Positions 1 through 10,861 of a DNA stretch of 64,000 nucleotides are shown one piece after another. The notes under the pieces are model-generated. The model did not search any database. It was not told the origin of the DNA and saw nothing but the letters and a program-made list of their open reading frames with translations. A program made the translations under genes and the position numbers. This stretch comes from Sandaracinus amylolyticus (lineage in GTDB: Bacteria; Myxococcota_A; Polyangia; Polyangiales; Sandaracinaceae), in the NCBI RefSeq assembly GCF_000737325.1, contig NZ_CP011125.1, forward strand, positions 8,804,001 to 8,868,000, written 5' to 3'. Within the stretch, counting starts at the first letter, position 1. Each line of letters begins with the position of its first letter.

Positions 1-252
1 CGTGAGGCGATCCGCGTGCTGGATCTTGCAGCGGCGCTTCTTCTTGCCGTTGATCAGGATCTCGCCGTCGCGGTCGACCTCGTTGAGGTTGAACTCGCGG
101 CCGTCGAAGACGATCTGCGCGTGGTACTCGGCGAGCGAGCGGTCGTCGATGGGGATGTCGTTGCCGCCGGCGCGGCCGATCGACGTGAGCTTCTTGAAGA
201 TCGAGTAGACCTTCGGCCGCCCTTCGGGCCGGATCCACTTCAGCGAAGGCAT
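1..252 (-). CDS. FHA-domain protein, N-terminal fragment (cut by window edge)
   Basis: Reads leftward from an ATG at 252 and stays open to base 1, giving 84 residues. The visible part is a forkhead-associated (phosphothreonine-binding) domain start: a GR.GGN.I.IDD block, then S..YHAQI with the conserved Ser and His, then a strand ending in INGKKKRR. FHA domains bind phosphothreonine peptides. In myxobacteria this exact type of N-terminus often precedes a sigma-54 AAA+ activator, but that part lies outside the window, so the full identity is inference. It diverges from the lipoprotein gene starting at 361. Confidence 0.8.
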   Translation of the reverse strand, partial: MPSLKWIRPEGRPKVYSIFKKLTSIGRAGGNDIPIDDRSLAEYHAQIVFDGREFNLNEVDRDGEILINGKKKRRCKIQHADRLT

Positions 253-360
253 CGCGACCAGTCTACTCCGGAAGCGCGGGCGGGGCGCGGAATCGCGACG
301 CCGAGCGTACGTGTCATGCGTGCGCGCCGATCGGTATCCTCGGGCGCCGGAGGGGGCAGC

Positions 361-1764
361 GTGAAGGCGACGACGCGGACGATCCTGGTCACGATCGCGA
401 TGGGGCTCGGTGCGTGCAGCGGTGGGAGCGAGGCGCCGCCCACACCGACCCGGCCCGCAGCCGCGCATCCCACGACGCCTCCACCGACCACGACGCCCGC
501 GACGAGCGAGCCGACCGCCACGACCGAGCCCGCGGCGACGACGCCTCCGACGCCGCCGCCCGCGCCCGAGCCCGCCGCGGCGCAGGCCGATCCGCTGCGC
601 GCGCGCATCCAGGCGGATCCCAACGACGCGCAGGCGCGCTGCGAGCTCGGGTGGCTCTACTTCGACGTGGGCAACCTCGACGGCGCGGACGCGGAGACGC
701 GGCGTGGCGTCGCGACCCTCGAGAACGACTTCCGCCTCGCCGACGCCTCGAAGCGCAACACGCTCGGCGCGTGCCTCTACAACCGCGGGCGCATCGCGGA
801 GGCGCGGGCGCGCGCGCTGACCGACGCGGAGGCGACGCGCACCGGCCTGACGAGCGCGCTCGGCGACTACGAGCGCTCGCTCTGGTATCGCGAGAACGAG
901 GCGGTGCGCGGGCGATGGAACGACGTCGCGACCGAGCTCGGCCGCCGCGGCGAGCGACCGGAGACCGTGCCCGCGACGCTGTGGACCTACGCGACCGGGC
1001 GGGAGAACGAGGTGTGCGGCGCGCCGGTCGAGGAGGGCGACGACACGATCGGCGAGGACTCGACCGAGGGCAGCTGCGCGGTGCACGTCGAGGCGGTCGC
1101 GCGCGGTCGTGAGCGGCGACAGGCCGCGGTGATCTCGATCGGCGACTACGACGACGCGGGCACGCCCGATCAGGTCTGGGACGATCGCGGCGAGACCTCG
1201 TACGAGCTGCTCACGTTCGACGGACAGAGCTGGATCACGCGCGGGCCGGTGTACTCGGTCGAGGGGATGGACTCGACGGTCACGATCGATCTGCGCTTCC
1301 AGGACGTGCAGCCGGGCGGCGACCCCGAGGTCCTCGTGGTGGTCGAGGACGAGTGGTACATGGAGGCCGACGACGACGAGGACTACGAGTCGACCGACAC
1401 GTACGGCACGCACGGCGAGCTCTCGATCTGCGGCGTGCCCGAAGGCGCGACCGACATGCTCTGCGCGGAGATCGTCACGCGCGAGGAGAGCCACGGCGGT
1501 GAAGAAGAGCGCGTCGAGAGCGTCGCGGTGCGCTTCGCGGGCGAGGGGCGCGTGACGATCCGCGGCCGCATGGAGGGCGAGCGCGTGCGCGAGGAGACGA
1601 CGGTCGCGCAGATCTGGACCGACGAGCTCGCGGCGCGCGAGCGTGCCGCGCTCGAAGCGCAGCGACGCGCGCAGCAGGCCGCGACGCCGCCGCCCACGCC
1701 GCCGCGCGAGATCACCGGCACGACCACGCCGACGACGACCGGCGCGCCCACCGAGGTGCGCTGA
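361..1764 (+). CDS. TPR-like lipoprotein with Thr/Pro-rich linker
   Basis: 467 aa from a GTG start at 361, chosen because GGAGGGGG lies just upstream (349-356) and the resulting N-terminus is a short lipoprotein signal ending in GLGAC (Cys19). An in-frame ATG at 316 would give an overlong n-region. After the Cys comes a Pro/Thr/Ala linker (about 24-75), then a helical stretch with TPR character (about 78-190, containing ELGWLYFDVGNLDGA), and an acidic C-terminal region rich in Asp/Glu. It ends in another Pro/Thr-rich tail. Probably a periplasmic or outer-membrane-anchored protein of unknown role. Its stop codon directly abuts the stop of the convergent glycosyltransferase gene. Confidence 0.75.
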   Translation: MKATTRTILVTIAMGLGACSGGSEAPPTPTRPAAAHPTTPPPTTTPATSEPTATTEPAATTPPTPPPAPEPAAAQADPLRARIQADPNDAQARCELGWLYFDVGNLDGADAETRRGVATLENDFRLADASKRNTLGACLYNRGRIAEARARALTDAEATRTGLTSALGDYERSLWYRENEAVRGRWNDVATELGRRGERPETVPATLWTYATGRENEVCGAPVEEGDDTIGEDSTEGSCAVHVEAVARGRERRQAAVISIGDYDDAGTPDQVWDDRGETSYELLTFDGQSWITRGPVYSVEGMDSTVTIDLRFQDVQPGGDPEVLVVVEDEWYMEADDDEDYESTDTYGTHGELSICGVPEGATDMLCAEIVTREESHGGEEERVESVAVRFAGEGRVTIRGRMEGERVREETTVAQIWTDELAARERAALEAQRRAQQAATPPPTPPREITGTTTPTTTGAPTEVR

Positions 1765-3903
1765 TCAGCGGCAGTCCCAGACGCGCGCGACGACGACACC
1801 GGAGGACACGGTGTCGTGCGCGATCGTGCACGACGCGAGCGCAGCCTCGTGCTGGTCGAGCTCGTACGCGAATCGCTGCGAGATCACCCACTGCGCGCCT
1901 GCGCCGCGGTGCTCGATCAGATCGTCGCGCAGCGGATCGTGGAGGTCGCGACAGCTCGTGCGGTACTCGACGCGCTCGCCCTCGCCGGCGTGCGCGTTGA
2001 CGTACGCGGTCGCGTCCTCGAGGCCCTCGCACCAGTCGGCGATCTCGAACGCGCGCGTCTCCGCGACGTGCGGCGCGCCGCCGGTCCAGAGCGCGAAATA
2101 GGTGCGCGGATAGGGCTCGGCGCGGAGCAGGCCGAACGTCGCGACGAGCATCACGACGACCGCCGGGACCAGGCGCGCGCGCTCGCTCCGCTTCGCGAGC
2201 AGCGCGCCGAGCGCGTCGGTGCCGATCGCTGCGAGCAGCGCGAGGCCGAGCCACGCCGTCACGACGTAGCGCGAGAGGTCCTGCCGCACGTGCGAGAGGC
2301 TCTGCGCGAACGGCAGGAGGAACGACGCGACGACGAGCAGCGCGTACGAAGGCGAGCGCCGCGCGAGCACCACCGCGCCGAGCGCGCCCGCGATCAGATG
2401 GAGCTCGGGCGTCGTCGCGAGGAACGCGTGCGTGAAGTAGCCGCGCCCCGGGTGGTGCAGGTGCCCGCGGTACCACTCGAGCGGCAGGTAGTCGGTGAAG
2501 TGCCGCACCGCGTGCCCGAATTGCTCGCGCGGATCGGACCAGAGCCACGGCCATCCCGCGTAGACGATCAGCACCGCGACGAGCGCGCCCGCGATCGTCT
2601 CCCACGGGATCCAGAGCCCGCCCTGGCCGCGGCGGCGCGACACCAAGCACGCCGCGAGCAACGAGAGCGGTCCCGACCACACCGACGTCGCGCGCGCGAG
2701 CGTGCCGAAGATCGGAAGCGCGCCCGCCAGCGCGCGCAGCGCGCGCTCCCGCGGCAGGTGCGCGCGCCGGGCGACGTGATCGCCCGTCCCCGCGTCGCGC
2801 ATCCACAGCGCGAGCACGACGAGGAGCGCGGCCCAGATCACGCACGTGACCGCCTCGAGCGTGCATGTGCGCATCAGCCCCGCGAAGTGCGGTGTGCACG
2901 CGAGCAGCGCGGACGCGACGAGGCCGACGCGGCGCGACACGAGGATGCGCCCCGCGATCGAGATCAGCGTGACGACGAGCGCGCCACAGAGCGCCGCGGT
3001 CGCGCGCGCGCCGCCCCATCCGCCGAGCAGCGCGCCCCATCCGTACACCCACTTCGCGACCGGTGGGTGCTCCATGTTCCAGCGCCACGCCGCGGTCTCG
3101 AAGTCGCCCGCGAGCAGGTTCGCGACGTACGTCTCGCCGGCTTTCACGTACGCGAGCTCGTCGATCGAGAAGCCCGCCGCGAGCGCGCGCGGCACGAAGT
3201 AGATGCTCATCAGCGCGAAGACCAGGAGCGCGTCGGTGAGCCACGCGTCGCGGATCGATCCGCGACGCGCGATCACGAGCGCCGAGAGCGCGACGACGAG
3301 CGCGAGCGCGAAGGCGATCGTGCGCGCGGCGGTGCGCGGCGCGGGATCGCTCGACGCGGACACGTGCCACTCGTCGAGATCGACGGGGCGCGAGCCCCAG
3401 GGGCGCGCACCGTTCATGAGCAGCGTGTGCACCCGCAGGTACGCGCCGGGCTCGGTGGGCTCGGTGAGCGCGAGCTCGATCGGGTGCGCGCCCGGCGCGA
3501 GGACGATCTCGTGCGCGTGCACCTCCGTCTCGCCGCGCGACGCGTGCAGCACGTCGGCGCCCTCGACCCGGAGCACGAACGCGCGGTTCGTCTCGATCTC
3601 GAACCGCACCGGCGTGCGGAACCGCGTGACGAACGCGGCGCTCCACGTGATGCAACGACGCGCGCGCTCGCGCGGAAGCACCACCGCGTCGCGCACGATC
3701 TCGCGCGTCGCGTCTTCGGGCGCGGCGTCGCAGGTCTCGCCGCGAGGGCGCCACGAGCGCTGCACGATCCCGCGGCCACGCGTCGGCGCGATGGACTCGA
3801 AGAGCAGCGCGGCAGCGACCAGCACCGACGCGATGGCAACGCCCCAGAGCGCCCAGCGCGCGCGTGTGCTCGCGAGATCCTGCATCCGCCGGCGCGCGAG
3901 CAT
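1765..3903 (-). CDS. GT39/PMT-like membrane glycosyltransferase with periplasmic beta domain
   Basis: 712 aa. The ATG at 3903 is preferred over an in-frame TTG at 3927 because purine-rich GGAGCGGAGA precedes it. One N-terminal TM helix (about 7-30) is followed by a beta-rich region (about 55-165) with a PA14-like flavour (RFEIETNRAFVLRVEG, LAPGAHPIEL). Then come about ten further TM segments. The GT-C signature is visible: an Asp-Glu pair in FSIDEL (about 245) and EHPP (about 277), as in protein O-mannosyl/ArnT-type transferases that use polyprenyl-phosphate sugars. The substrate cannot be told. The soluble insertion between TM1 and TM2 is unusual for the family. Diverges from the HEAT-repeat gene; 44 bp separate the two starts. 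Confidence 0.75.
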   Translation of the reverse strand: MLARRRMQDLASTRARWALWGVAIASVLVAAALLFESIAPTRGRGIVQRSWRPRGETCDAAPEDATREIVRDAVVLPRERARRCITWSAAFVTRFRTPVRFEIETNRAFVLRVEGADVLHASRGETEVHAHEIVLAPGAHPIELALTEPTEPGAYLRVHTLLMNGARPWGSRPVDLDEWHVSASSDPAPRTAARTIAFALALVVALSALVIARRGSIRDAWLTDALLVFALMSIYFVPRALAAGFSIDELAYVKAGETYVANLLAGDFETAAWRWNMEHPPVAKWVYGWGALLGGWGGARATAALCGALVVTLISIAGRILVSRRVGLVASALLACTPHFAGLMRTCTLEAVTCVIWAALLVVLALWMRDAGTGDHVARRAHLPRERALRALAGALPIFGTLARATSVWSGPLSLLAACLVSRRRGQGGLWIPWETIAGALVAVLIVYAGWPWLWSDPREQFGHAVRHFTDYLPLEWYRGHLHHPGRGYFTHAFLATTPELHLIAGALGAVVLARRSPSYALLVVASFLLPFAQSLSHVRQDLSRYVVTAWLGLALLAAIGTDALGALLAKRSERARLVPAVVVMLVATFGLLRAEPYPRTYFALWTGGAPHVAETRAFEIADWCEGLEDATAYVNAHAGEGERVEYRTSCRDLHDPLRDDLIEHRGAGAQWVISQRFAYELDQHEAALASCTIAHDTVSSGVVVARVWDCR

Positions 3904-3947
3904 GCTCGTCGTCTCCGCTCCGGGCAACGGCGGCGTATCCTCTTCGC

Positions 3948-5585
3948 ATGGCCAAGTCGCCGATCGACGAGATCGCTCAGCTGCTCACGCACGACGCGCC
4001 CGAGCGTCGGATCGCCGCCGCGATCGTGCTCGGCGAGCTCAAGGCGCGCGGGCCCGAGGTGATCAAGGGGCTCGTGTCGATGCTCGAGACCGGCGCGCCG
4101 CCGCTGCAGCGCCCTGCCCTCGAGGCGCTCGGACGCATCGGCGCGCCTCGCGCGCTGCCCGCGATGTTGCCGCTCGCCGGCGCGCGCGATCCGGACGTGC
4201 GGCGCCTCGCGATCGACGCGATCGTCGCGTGCGGCGAAGAGGTCGTCGAGCAGGTGAAGGCGCGCGTGCCCACCGCGCAGGGCGACGAGCGCAAGGCGCT
4301 CGACGCGATCCTCGCGCGCTTCGGCGATCGCAAGGAGGCCGTGACGACGCTGCTGGCGAACCTCGAGGCCGCGGATCCCGAGGTCGCGCGCGCCGTCGCG
4401 CTGCAGGTGCGGCCGCGCATCAAGGACGCCGACGCGAAGACGCGGCGCATGTGGCTCTCCGAGGTCACGCGCATCCTCGAGAAGATGAAGAAGACGCCGC
4501 CCGCCTCGCCGATCCCGGTGGCGACCGCGGTGAAGATCCTCGGCTACCTCGAGCGCGACGAGGGCACCGAGATCCTGCTCGAGCACGCGCGCGATCCGCG
4601 CGCGCCGTTCGCGGTGCGGCAAGAAGCGCTGATCGCGCTGCGGTACGTGATCGCGAAGGACGAGGCGCGCACCGCCGACGTGATCGACGCGATGGTCGAC
4701 GCCGCCGAGGCCGACGATCGCATGCTCGCGCAGGCGGCGATCATGGGGCTCGCGGCGGTCGAGCTGCCCGCGAAGCACGCGGGGCGCATCGCGCGGCTCG
4801 CGGTGCATCCCGATCCCGAGCGCGCGCGGATCGCGATCGAGAAGCTCTCGAGGCAGCCCGGCGGCGAGGTGACGAAGGCGCTCGTCGAGGTGGTCGCGAA
4901 GGCCGATCGTCGGCGCGGAGAGCTCGCGGCGAAGGCGCTCGAGGCGCGCGACGACGCGGGCCCCGCGCTCGCGACCGCGCTCGCGGCGGAGACCGACGCC
5001 GATCGTGCGAACACGCTGCGCTACGCGCTGCGCCCGCACACCAAGAAGCTGCCGCCCGCGGCGCGCAAGAAGCTGGTCGAGGCCGCGCTGTCACGCCTGT
5101 CGAGCGGCGAGGCATGGCAGGCCCACGCCGACGTCGCGCGCGAGGCGGACAGCAAGTCGTTCGCGGAGGGGCTGCGCGAGCTCGTCGCGAAGCTGAAGCG
5201 CAGCAAGAACAAGGAGAGCGAGCTGCGCATCGCGCTGGGCCTGCTCGCGCGCACCGAGCACGCGAGCGACGACGATCGCTACGCGCTCGCGTCGCTCGCG
5301 CTGCGCGCGTCGCACCTCGACACGCGGCCGGCGATGCGCAGCGGCGACGAGGGGCTGACGCAGCTCGAGGCGCTCGCGGATCGCGGCTTCGACGTCGGCG
5401 CCGCGCTCAAGAAGGACAAGGCGCTCGAGATGGAGCACCTCTACTACGTCGGCTTCCACTTCGCCGAGGCGGCGCACCCGCTCGGCGAGGAGCTGCTGAC
5501 GCACGTGATGAAGCAGGCCGGCCGCACGAAGATCGGCAAGGCCGCGAAGAACAAGCTGGGGCTCGCGAGCGCAGGCGAAGGCTGA
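3948..5585 (+). CDS. HEAT-repeat protein
   Basis: 545 aa starting MAKSPIDEIA. No signal peptide, so probably cytoplasmic. Built almost wholly of antiparallel helical pairs of 30-40 residues; the clearest lie in residues 20-130, where Pro and the DP(D/E)VRR element recur (PALEALGRIGAPRALPAM, then DPDVRRLAIDAI). HEAT repeats are protein-interaction scaffolds and no catalytic motif is visible. The middle is Lys/Glu rich. Downstream lies a folded RNA element (5605-5648) and a phosphatase gene on the same strand, so co-transcription is possible. Confidence 0.75.
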   Translation: MAKSPIDEIAQLLTHDAPERRIAAAIVLGELKARGPEVIKGLVSMLETGAPPLQRPALEALGRIGAPRALPAMLPLAGARDPDVRRLAIDAIVACGEEVVEQVKARVPTAQGDERKALDAILARFGDRKEAVTTLLANLEAADPEVARAVALQVRPRIKDADAKTRRMWLSEVTRILEKMKKTPPASPIPVATAVKILGYLERDEGTEILLEHARDPRAPFAVRQEALIALRYVIAKDEARTADVIDAMVDAAEADDRMLAQAAIMGLAAVELPAKHAGRIARLAVHPDPERARIAIEKLSRQPGGEVTKALVEVVAKADRRRGELAAKALEARDDAGPALATALAAETDADRANTLRYALRPHTKKLPPAARKKLVEAALSRLSSGEAWQAHADVAREADSKSFAEGLRELVAKLKRSKNKESELRIALGLLARTEHASDDDRYALASLALRASHLDTRPAMRSGDEGLTQLEALADRGFDVGAALKKDKALEMEHLYYVGFHFAEAAHPLGEELLTHVMKQAGRTKIGKAAKNKLGLASAGEG

Positions 5586-5604
5586 GCCTCTGCCAGAGTG
5601 CTCG

Positions 5605-5648
5605 TCCCGTCGGCCCCGGAGGGGACCGCGCGAAGCGCGTGGACGGGA
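5605..5648 (+). other. predicted three-way-junction RNA structure in intergenic gap
   Basis: Outer stem TCCCGTC (5605-5611) pairs with GACGGGA (5642-5648). Inside it sit two hairpins: CCCC/GGGG with loop GGA (5614-5624) and CGCGC/GCGCG with loop GAA (5627-5639). It lies 19 bp after the HEAT gene stop and 40 bp before the phosphatase start, so it could be a terminator or a leader element for the next gene. Confidence 0.4.
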
Positions 5649-5688
5649 GGGGCGGGCGGGCGAGCCGATCGTTCGTCATCTTCGGAGG

Positions 5689-6234
5689 GTGCCGCGCTTC
5701 GAGAAGCTGCTGGTGCTCGATCTCGACGAGACACTCGTGCACGCGCGCGAGGACGCGCTCGAGCGGCCCGCGGACCACGTGCTCTTCGACTATCACGTCT
5801 ACGAGCGGCCCGGGGTGCGCGCGTTCCTCTCACACGTGCTCGATCGCTTCCACGTCGGCGTCTGGACGAGCTCGGGCGAGCGGTATGCGAGCGGCGTCGT
5901 GTCGATGCTGTTCGGCGATCGGTCGCGACTGCGCTTCGTGCTCGCGCGCGATCGCTGCGTGCCGCACCGCGACCTCGAGACCCTCGACACCGTGTACCTG
6001 AAGGACATCCGCAAGCTGCGCGGCTTCGGGTTCGCGAAGGAGTCGATCCTCTTCGTCGACGACTCGCCGGAGAAGATCGCGCGCAGCTACGGCAACCTGG
6101 TGCGCGTGCGACCCTTCGAGGGCGACCCCGACGACGACGAGCTCCCCGCGCTCGCTGCGTACCTCGACGAGCTCGGCGCGGTGCCCGACGTGCGCGCGAT
6201 CGAGAAGCGCGGCTGGCGACGTCGCGCGGGGTGA
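5689..6234 (+). CDS. NLI/FCP1-type HAD phosphatase
   Basis: 181 aa. HAD-superfamily phosphatase of the FCP1/SCP (NLI-interacting factor) type: nucleophile motif DLDETL with Asp11 and Asp13, motif II in WTSSGERYA (about 63-71), the Lys of KDIRKL, and motif III VDDSP. In eukaryotes these dephosphorylate Ser/Thr of the RNA polymerase II tail; the bacterial substrate is unknown. The GTG start at 5689 is the only sensible one since the fold begins at once, but its GGAGG lies directly against it with no spacer, so translation may be weak or coupled. Complete for a minimal catalytic domain. Confidence 0.85.
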   Translation: MPRFEKLLVLDLDETLVHAREDALERPADHVLFDYHVYERPGVRAFLSHVLDRFHVGVWTSSGERYASGVVSMLFGDRSRLRFVLARDRCVPHRDLETLDTVYLKDIRKLRGFGFAKESILFVDDSPEKIARSYGNLVRVRPFEGDPDDDELPALAAYLDELGAVPDVRAIEKRGWRRRAG

Positions 6235-6409
6235 TCGGAGACGATCAACCGCAGAGGGCCACGGAGGGCCGCCGCGAAGAGCTCTCACCCGCTGCGGCTT
6301 CTGCGGTGAATTTCCGGACAACGCGTCTCCGCGACGCCGAACGACCTTCTGGCCGTCCAGAACGCTCGTGGGCAACGCCACATCGCGTTCTGGCTTCGTA
6401 GGACGCTTC

Positions 6410-6631
6410 TCTGCGACGCAGACACACGTCCGGGCGCTGCGGATCGCCTGTCTGCGGCGCAGACGAGCCGTTTTTCTCGTCCGACTGCGTCTCTGCGACG
6501 CAGACGAGCCTCTTTTCTCGCCCGACTGCGTCTCTGCGGCGCAGACCAGCCTCTTTTCTCGTCCGACTGCGTTCTCTGCGGCGCAGACGAGCCTCTTTTC
6601 TCGCCCGACTGCGTCTCTGCGGCGCGAACGG
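6410..6631. repeat. 41-bp-period palindrome array in a 435-bp gene-free gap
   Basis: The 13-bp imperfect palindrome TCTGCG-N-CGCAGA occurs at 6410, 6451, 6492, 6533 and 6575, with a decayed copy at 6616. Steps are 41, 41, 41, 42 and 41 bp. From 6451 on the whole 41-bp unit is conserved, including a spacer containing CTCTTTTCTCG and CCGACTGCG. The first unit keeps the palindrome but its spacer has diverged. The period is not a multiple of three, so this is not a coding repeat. The rest of 6235-6669 holds only the hairpin at 6628-6657. Confidence 0.85.
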
Positions 6632-6657
6632 GCGTCCTGGCGCGTCAGGACGCCCGT
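6628..6657 (-). terminator. hairpin terminator candidate of the VWA lipoprotein gene
   Basis: Perfect 12-bp stem ACGGGCGTCCTG (6628-6639) with its complement at 6646-6657 and a 6-base loop. It lies 12 bp past the stop codon of the leftward VWA gene. There is no U-tract. Confidence 0.6.
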
Positions 6658-6669
6658 GTCCTCGCGCCA

Positions 6670-8436
<1,767 letters not shown>

Positions 8437-8638
8437 CCTGACCTCTCGTGGGAAAGGTGCGACCCTACCCCACTCGGCCTCCGCGCTGAATCGCCGGAGC
8501 GGCCGCGATCGCGACCGGTCGGGACGATCGCGCGAGTGGCGCCGGGGCTTCACGACGGCGTGACCACGGCTCGACACGCGCCGCGCGGGACGCGTGCTTT
8601 CGTGAATGGCGCGTCGGCTGCTAGCGTCGCTGGCGCAT

Positions 8639-9655
8639 ATGCCCCGCTCGCCATTCGCTCGTGTGCTCTCGCTCTCCACGCTGCTCGTCGCGCTGCTCGC
8701 CGTCGGTTGCGGCTCGCGCGCTCGCTTCGAGGTCGTCCGGCCCGCGCTGCTCGACGCTTCGCAGGTCGGCAACACGTTCAGCGTGCAGCCGTTCAACGGG
8801 GTCGATCCCAACGCCGCGTATCAGGTGCAGACGATGCTGCAGCAGCGCATCGCGAACAGCCTGAACCCGTCGATCCGCCTCCTCGCCGCGGGCGGCGGGA
8901 TCATCGTCACCGGCGACGTGATGGACTTCAGCTATCGCGAGGACTTCAGCACCGCGCAGGCGACGTGCTCGCGCAGCGTGCAGTACACCGACGCGAACGG
9001 GCGCCAGCAGACGCGCACCGAGAACTACCCGTGCGTCCAGACGACGCGCTGGGGCAACGCGAGCGCGAGCGTGCGGTTCGTCGTGATGGTCGCGAACAGC
9101 GGTCAGGTCGTGTTCGATCGCACCTACCAGGACGCGCTGCAGAGCTCGACCACCGCGACCAACGGGAGCCCGGGCCCGATCGACGGGCGCGGGATGCTCG
9201 AGTCGATGATCACGTCGTTCGTCGGTCAGTTCGCGCGCGTGATCCTGCCGTGGCCCGACACCGTCGAGGTCGCGTTCACCGACTGCGGCGGCGCCGACGG
9301 ATGCGGTCAGGCGTTCGACCTCGTGCGCGCCGGCAACCTGCAGGGCGCGGAGCAGGTCTACACGCAGATCCTCGGTCCCTACGACGACGCGAGCGCGCAG
9401 CTGAACCCCGAGGACGCCGACATCGTGAGCAAGACGCTCTTCAACCGCGGCGTGATCCGCGCGTACACGGGCAGCTACGAGCTCGGCATGCAGGACCTGC
9501 AGCGCGCGATCGCGATCCGCCCGAGCGAGCAGCAGTGGCACGAGGAGCTCGCGCAGATCGAGCAGCTCGCGGCGGAGCAGGAAGCGCTCGCGAGCCAGAT
9601 GGGCCAGGCGATGGCGCAAGCGCAGGGCGGGAGCGCGATCCAGCAGGTGCAGTGA
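8639..9655 (+). CDS. lipoprotein with C-terminal TPR-like region
   Basis: 338 aa. The ATG at 8639 gives a short signal ending in LLAVGC; the in-frame ATG at 8606 would add 11 residues. The N-terminal half (about 25-200) is a mixed fold with a Cys pair near 105 and 121. The C-terminal part (about 220-310) has helical-pair character typical of TPR, including FNRGVIRAYTGSYELGMQDL. A Gln/Ala-rich tail closes the protein. No enzyme motif was seen. Presumed outer-membrane lipoprotein of unknown function. Confidence 0.7.
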   Translation: MPRSPFARVLSLSTLLVALLAVGCGSRARFEVVRPALLDASQVGNTFSVQPFNGVDPNAAYQVQTMLQQRIANSLNPSIRLLAAGGGIIVTGDVMDFSYREDFSTAQATCSRSVQYTDANGRQQTRTENYPCVQTTRWGNASASVRFVVMVANSGQVVFDRTYQDALQSSTTATNGSPGPIDGRGMLESMITSFVGQFARVILPWPDTVEVAFTDCGGADGCGQAFDLVRAGNLQGAEQVYTQILGPYDDASAQLNPEDADIVSKTLFNRGVIRAYTGSYELGMQDLQRAIAIRPSEQQWHEELAQIEQLAAEQEALASQMGQAMAQAQGGSAIQQVQ

Positions 9656-9733
9656 TCGAGATCGCCGCGGTCGCGGCGCGCGCCTCGAAGCGATGACGGA
9701 GACGCGCGCCGATGGCCAATCAGCAGTATCTCG

Positions 9734-10858
9734 ATGCGTTCTTCCTTTGCTTGGGTGCCGCTGATCGTCGTGCTCGGCGGCTGTTATCTGGATCACGGTG
9801 CGACGGAGCGCGACGGCGGCACGACGCACGACGCGCACGTCGAGCCCGACGTCTGCGCGTTCGAGCCGGGCGGTGAGCTCTTCGAGGTGCAGGCGCTCTC
9901 GGACAACCTCCCGTCGACGCCGTACGACGTCGACGCGAGCGGGCGCGTGTACCTCGAGGTCCTCGGCGACACGTATCGCTGGGACGCGCCGGGCGAGCTG
10001 CTCTCGCTCGACGCGCTCACGGGCGTGTCGCCGTGGCGGATCGCGCGCATCGCGCGGGTCGCGCCGGATGGATCGCTCGCCGGACAGATCTGGCACGGCG
10101 AGCAGACGCACGCGTTCGTGTGGAGCGCCGCGAGCGGTGTCGTCGATCTCTCGCTCGACGACACGGTCGAGTCGAGCGCGACCGCGATCGGCGCGGACGG
10201 CATGGTGCTCGTCAACGAGGCGCGGCGCGCGTCGCTGCGCACGACGACGCGCCACGTGCTGCCGCTCGGCCTGCCGCCCGACGGCCACTCGCGTCATGCG
10301 GTGGTGCAGGCGCTCGACGTCGCGGCCGACGAGGCGGGCTCGGTCGTGGGCACGTCGACCGCGGACGAGACGCTCGACGTGTGGCGCGCGTTCGTGTGGA
10401 CCCACGCGGCCGGTCATCGGCTCTTGCCGAACGACGGCGCGCTGCATTCGCGTGCGCTCGCCATCTCCGACGACGGCGCGTTCATCGTGGGCACCGCGTC
10501 GTCGCTCACGAGCAGCGTGATGACGCCGGTGGTCTGGCGTCGTGAGGTGATCGCGCGCATCCCGCTGCTTCCGCTGCCCGACCTCGCGTGGGGCGCGGCG
10601 ACCGACGTGAACGATCGCGGCGTGATCGTCGGCACCGACAGCGGGCCGAGCGCGACCGGGCCCGAGGCGTACGGGTGGATGATGGTCGGCGAGCGGAAGC
10701 TCGCGCTCGACGCGCTGCTCGCCGAGGGCGACGCGTGGCACGTGACGCGCGCGGTGCGGGTCACCGCGGATCTGCGGGTGCTCGCGGTCGCGGAGCGCGA
10801 GGGCTCGGACGTGCGCGAAGCGGTCTTGCTGCGGCCGCGCTGCGCGCTCGAGGAGTGA
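9734..10858 (+). CDS. lipoprotein with HAF-like beta repeats
   Basis: 374 aa. Lipoprotein signal ending in VVLGGC, followed by an Asp/His-rich linker. The body has repeating units of the type 'A..I...G..VGT', for example AIGADGMVLVN, ALAISDDGAFIVGT and DVNDRGVIVGT. This resembles the extracellular HAF-repeat (beta-propeller-like) family. No catalytic motif is visible. It converges with the chitinase gene, the two stops being 3 bp apart. Confidence 0.7.
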   Translation: MRSSFAWVPLIVVLGGCYLDHGATERDGGTTHDAHVEPDVCAFEPGGELFEVQALSDNLPSTPYDVDASGRVYLEVLGDTYRWDAPGELLSLDALTGVSPWRIARIARVAPDGSLAGQIWHGEQTHAFVWSAASGVVDLSLDDTVESSATAIGADGMVLVNEARRASLRTTTRHVLPLGLPPDGHSRHAVVQALDVAADEAGSVVGTSTADETLDVWRAFVWTHAAGHRLLPNDGALHSRALAISDDGAFIVGTASSLTSSVMTPVVWRREVIARIPLLPLPDLAWGAATDVNDRGVIVGTDSGPSATGPEAYGWMMVGERKLALDALLAEGDAWHVTRAVRVTADLRVLAVAEREGSDVREAVLLRPRCALEE

Positions 10859-10861
10859 GCC

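Noticed and set aside
6410-6631. CRISPR array
   Set aside because: Spacers are themselves repeated, the unit is a 41-bp tandem and no cas genes are nearby.
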